Part shown: piece by piece, positions 62,944-64,000 of the stretch
How positions within the stretch are numbered: the first letter of the stretch is position 1
How the letters are laid out: the number at the start of each line of letters is the position of its first letter
From: Roseiarcus sp963807735
GTDB taxonomy: Bacteria; Pseudomonadota; Alphaproteobacteria; Rhizobiales; Beijerinckiaceae
Length of the DNA stretch: 64,000 nt
Direction of reading: 5' to 3'
Assembly (NCBI GenBank): GCA_963807735.1
Contig: CAWEDI010000011.1
Span: forward strand, 186,001-250,000
Made by a program: the position numbers and the translations under genes
Notes under the pieces: model-generated
Databases searched by the model: none
Seen by the model: the letters and a program-made list of their open reading frames with translations, nothing else
What the model was told of the DNA's origin: nothing

Positions 62944-63276
62944 TGCCCGGCCGAAAGCACGCGCTCGCGAAGGTGAGAGCCGAGAAACCCTGAACCGCCG
63001 ACAAACACGCATTTCCCGGGCGCCCTGCCGAATCCTTTCTACGGCTTGCATTGCGATGCGCGAAGGAAAAGCTGGCGCGACGCGCGAACGTCAAGGCGTT
63101 GTTTTACGAACGGACCGTGTTTTCAAGAAATGGACGCCAACGCTTGCGGGAACTGAATGATTTTACGCACGCGATAGCGATGCTGCGGTAGGCGTGCAAG
63201 TGGAAAGCATAAGCTCGCCATGTTGCATGGGCGATGCTAAGACAAATCGAACATCAGACGCGGAGAACTGAATTTG
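62944..63276. other. Non-coding gap upstream of gmd
   Basis: 333 bases between the repeat element and the gmd start. No gene with a ribosome site and family resemblance. The final 100 bases are less GC-rich and end in CGGAGA before the gmd ATG, so a promoter is likely here. Confidence 0.5.
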
Positions 63277-64000
63277 ATGCCCCCGGTTGGCAACGTTGCG
63301 AAGCCCGACGCCGTTCGCGGCAAAGTCGCGCTCATCACCGGCGTGACCGGACAAGACGGCGCCTATCTGGCGGAGTTTCTGCTCGCCAAGGGTTACGTCG
63401 TACACGGGATCAAACGCCGAGCCTCGCTGTTCAACACGGAGCGTATCGATCATCTCTACCAGGACCTGCACGCGCCTGACCCGCGGTTCGTTCTGCATTA
63501 CGGCGACATGTCGGACGCGACCAACCTCATTCGCATCGTGCAGCAAACCCAGCCCGACGAAATCTACAATCTCGCCGCGCAATCCCATGTGCGCGTCAGT
63601 TTCGAGACGCCCGAATATACCGCCAATGTCGACGGCCTCGGCGCCCTGCGTCTGCTCGAAGCGATCCGCCTGCTCGGGTTAATTGACAAGACGCGCTTCT
63701 ATCAGGCCTCGACCTCGGAGCTCTACGGATCGGCGCCGGAGACGCCGCAGAGCGAGCGGACGCCGTTCGCCCCGCGCAGCCCCTATGCGGCCGCCAAGCT
63801 CTACGCCTATTGGATCGTCGTCAACTACCGCGAGGCCTATGGTCTGCACGCTTCGAACGGCGTTTTGTTCAATCACGAAGGCCCGACGCGCGGCGAGACC
63901 TTCGTCACCCGCAAGATCAGCCGCGGCGTCGCCGCGATCAAACTGGGGCGGCAGGACAAGCTCTATCTCGGCAATCTCGACGCGCGCCGCGATTGGGGCC
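63277..64000 (+). CDS. gmd: GDP-mannose 4,6-dehydratase, partial at right edge
   Basis: The first 241 residues are present; the gene runs off the window. Rossmann motif ALITGVTGQDGAYLAEFLLAKGY, HGIKRRASLFNTERIDHLY, LHYGDMSDATNLIR, NLAAQSHVRVSFETPEYTANVDGLG, catalytic STSELYG, and YAAAKLYAYWIVVNYREAYGL with the Tyr-x3-Lys pair. NHEGPTRGETFVTRKISR is typical of GMD, where the Glu replaces the more common Ser. Makes GDP-4-keto-6-deoxymannose, the precursor of GDP-fucose, GDP-rhamnose or GDP-perosamine for surface polysaccharides. ATG at 63277 with GGAGA upstream. Confidence 0.95.
   Translation, partial: MPPVGNVAKPDAVRGKVALITGVTGQDGAYLAEFLLAKGYVVHGIKRRASLFNTERIDHLYQDLHAPDPRFVLHYGDMSDATNLIRIVQQTQPDEIYNLAAQSHVRVSFETPEYTANVDGLGALRLLEAIRLLGLIDKTRFYQASTSELYGSAPETPQSERTPFAPRSPYAAAKLYAYWIVVNYREAYGLHASNGVLFNHEGPTRGETFVTRKISRGVAAIKLGRQDKLYLGNLDARRDWG

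Overview
The window reads as chromosomal DNA from a high-GC alphaproteobacterium, most likely of the Hyphomicrobiales (Rhizobiales). The pointers are a FixL-type haem-PAS kinase with FixJ, a divergent ftsE-ftsX locus beside an alphaproteobacterial-type RNase P RNA, a MmyB-like regulator, dispersed palindromic repeats starting CGTCATTGCGAGCGAAGCG, and strong GC-driven third-position bias that opens long antisense frames. I do not assign a genus.

Layout. 0-3.4 kb: end of a hybrid histidine kinase, a LysE-type exporter, an enoyl-CoA hydratase and a fumarylacetoacetate-hydrolase-family enzyme. 3.6-6.1 kb: a large repeat-rich surface or secreted protein. 6.3-14.5 kb: an exopolysaccharide cluster (oxidoreductase, glycosyltransferases, Wza-type lipoprotein, outer-membrane barrel, O-antigen ligase/polymerase); gmd at the right edge and an NHL-GH5 protein at 40.5 kb may serve the same surface chemistry. 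14.8-22.8 kb: a nucleobase/nucleoside locus (nucleoside deaminase, BMP-type ABC importer, codA-like cytosine deaminase) interrupted by a vapBC relic and an intact mazEF pair whose last gene overlaps codA. 22.8-28.5 kb: mixed metabolism, tlyA and regulators. 28.8-32.5 kb: a sugar-type ABC importer. 32.6-37 kb: ureEFG, an atypical ureohydrolase and a PLP decarboxylase. 37-40.4 kb: rnpB, plsC, ftsX, ftsE and a DUF3426-like protein. 42.8-44.7 kb: an Xaa-Pro aminopeptidase.

44.8-62.6 kb is the most distinctive part: an apparent low-oxygen island. fixL keeps the haem His and the O2-sensing Arg; fixJ, a single-domain receiver and an unusual NRAMP-family transporter follow. Three near-perfect FNR/FixK boxes (TTGAY-N4-RTCAA) lie 64-78 bases upstream of hemN and of two paralogous CBS-BON genes. 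One CBS-BON gene leads into phosphoketolase and the other into an acyl-CoA synthetase/GNAT fusion; between them is a yhiI-rbbA-yhhJ-like exporter operon. No fixK/fnr gene is visible here.

Quality caveat. Seven single-base (+1) frameshifts break four otherwise well-conserved genes (BMP transporter ATPase and first permease, a quinone-reductase-type enzyme, the PLP decarboxylase), and hemN carries an in-frame TAA one codon before its radical-SAM cysteines. The uniform +1 direction suggests residual sequencing insertions at least in part, so these are reported as disrupted genes with the alternative stated.
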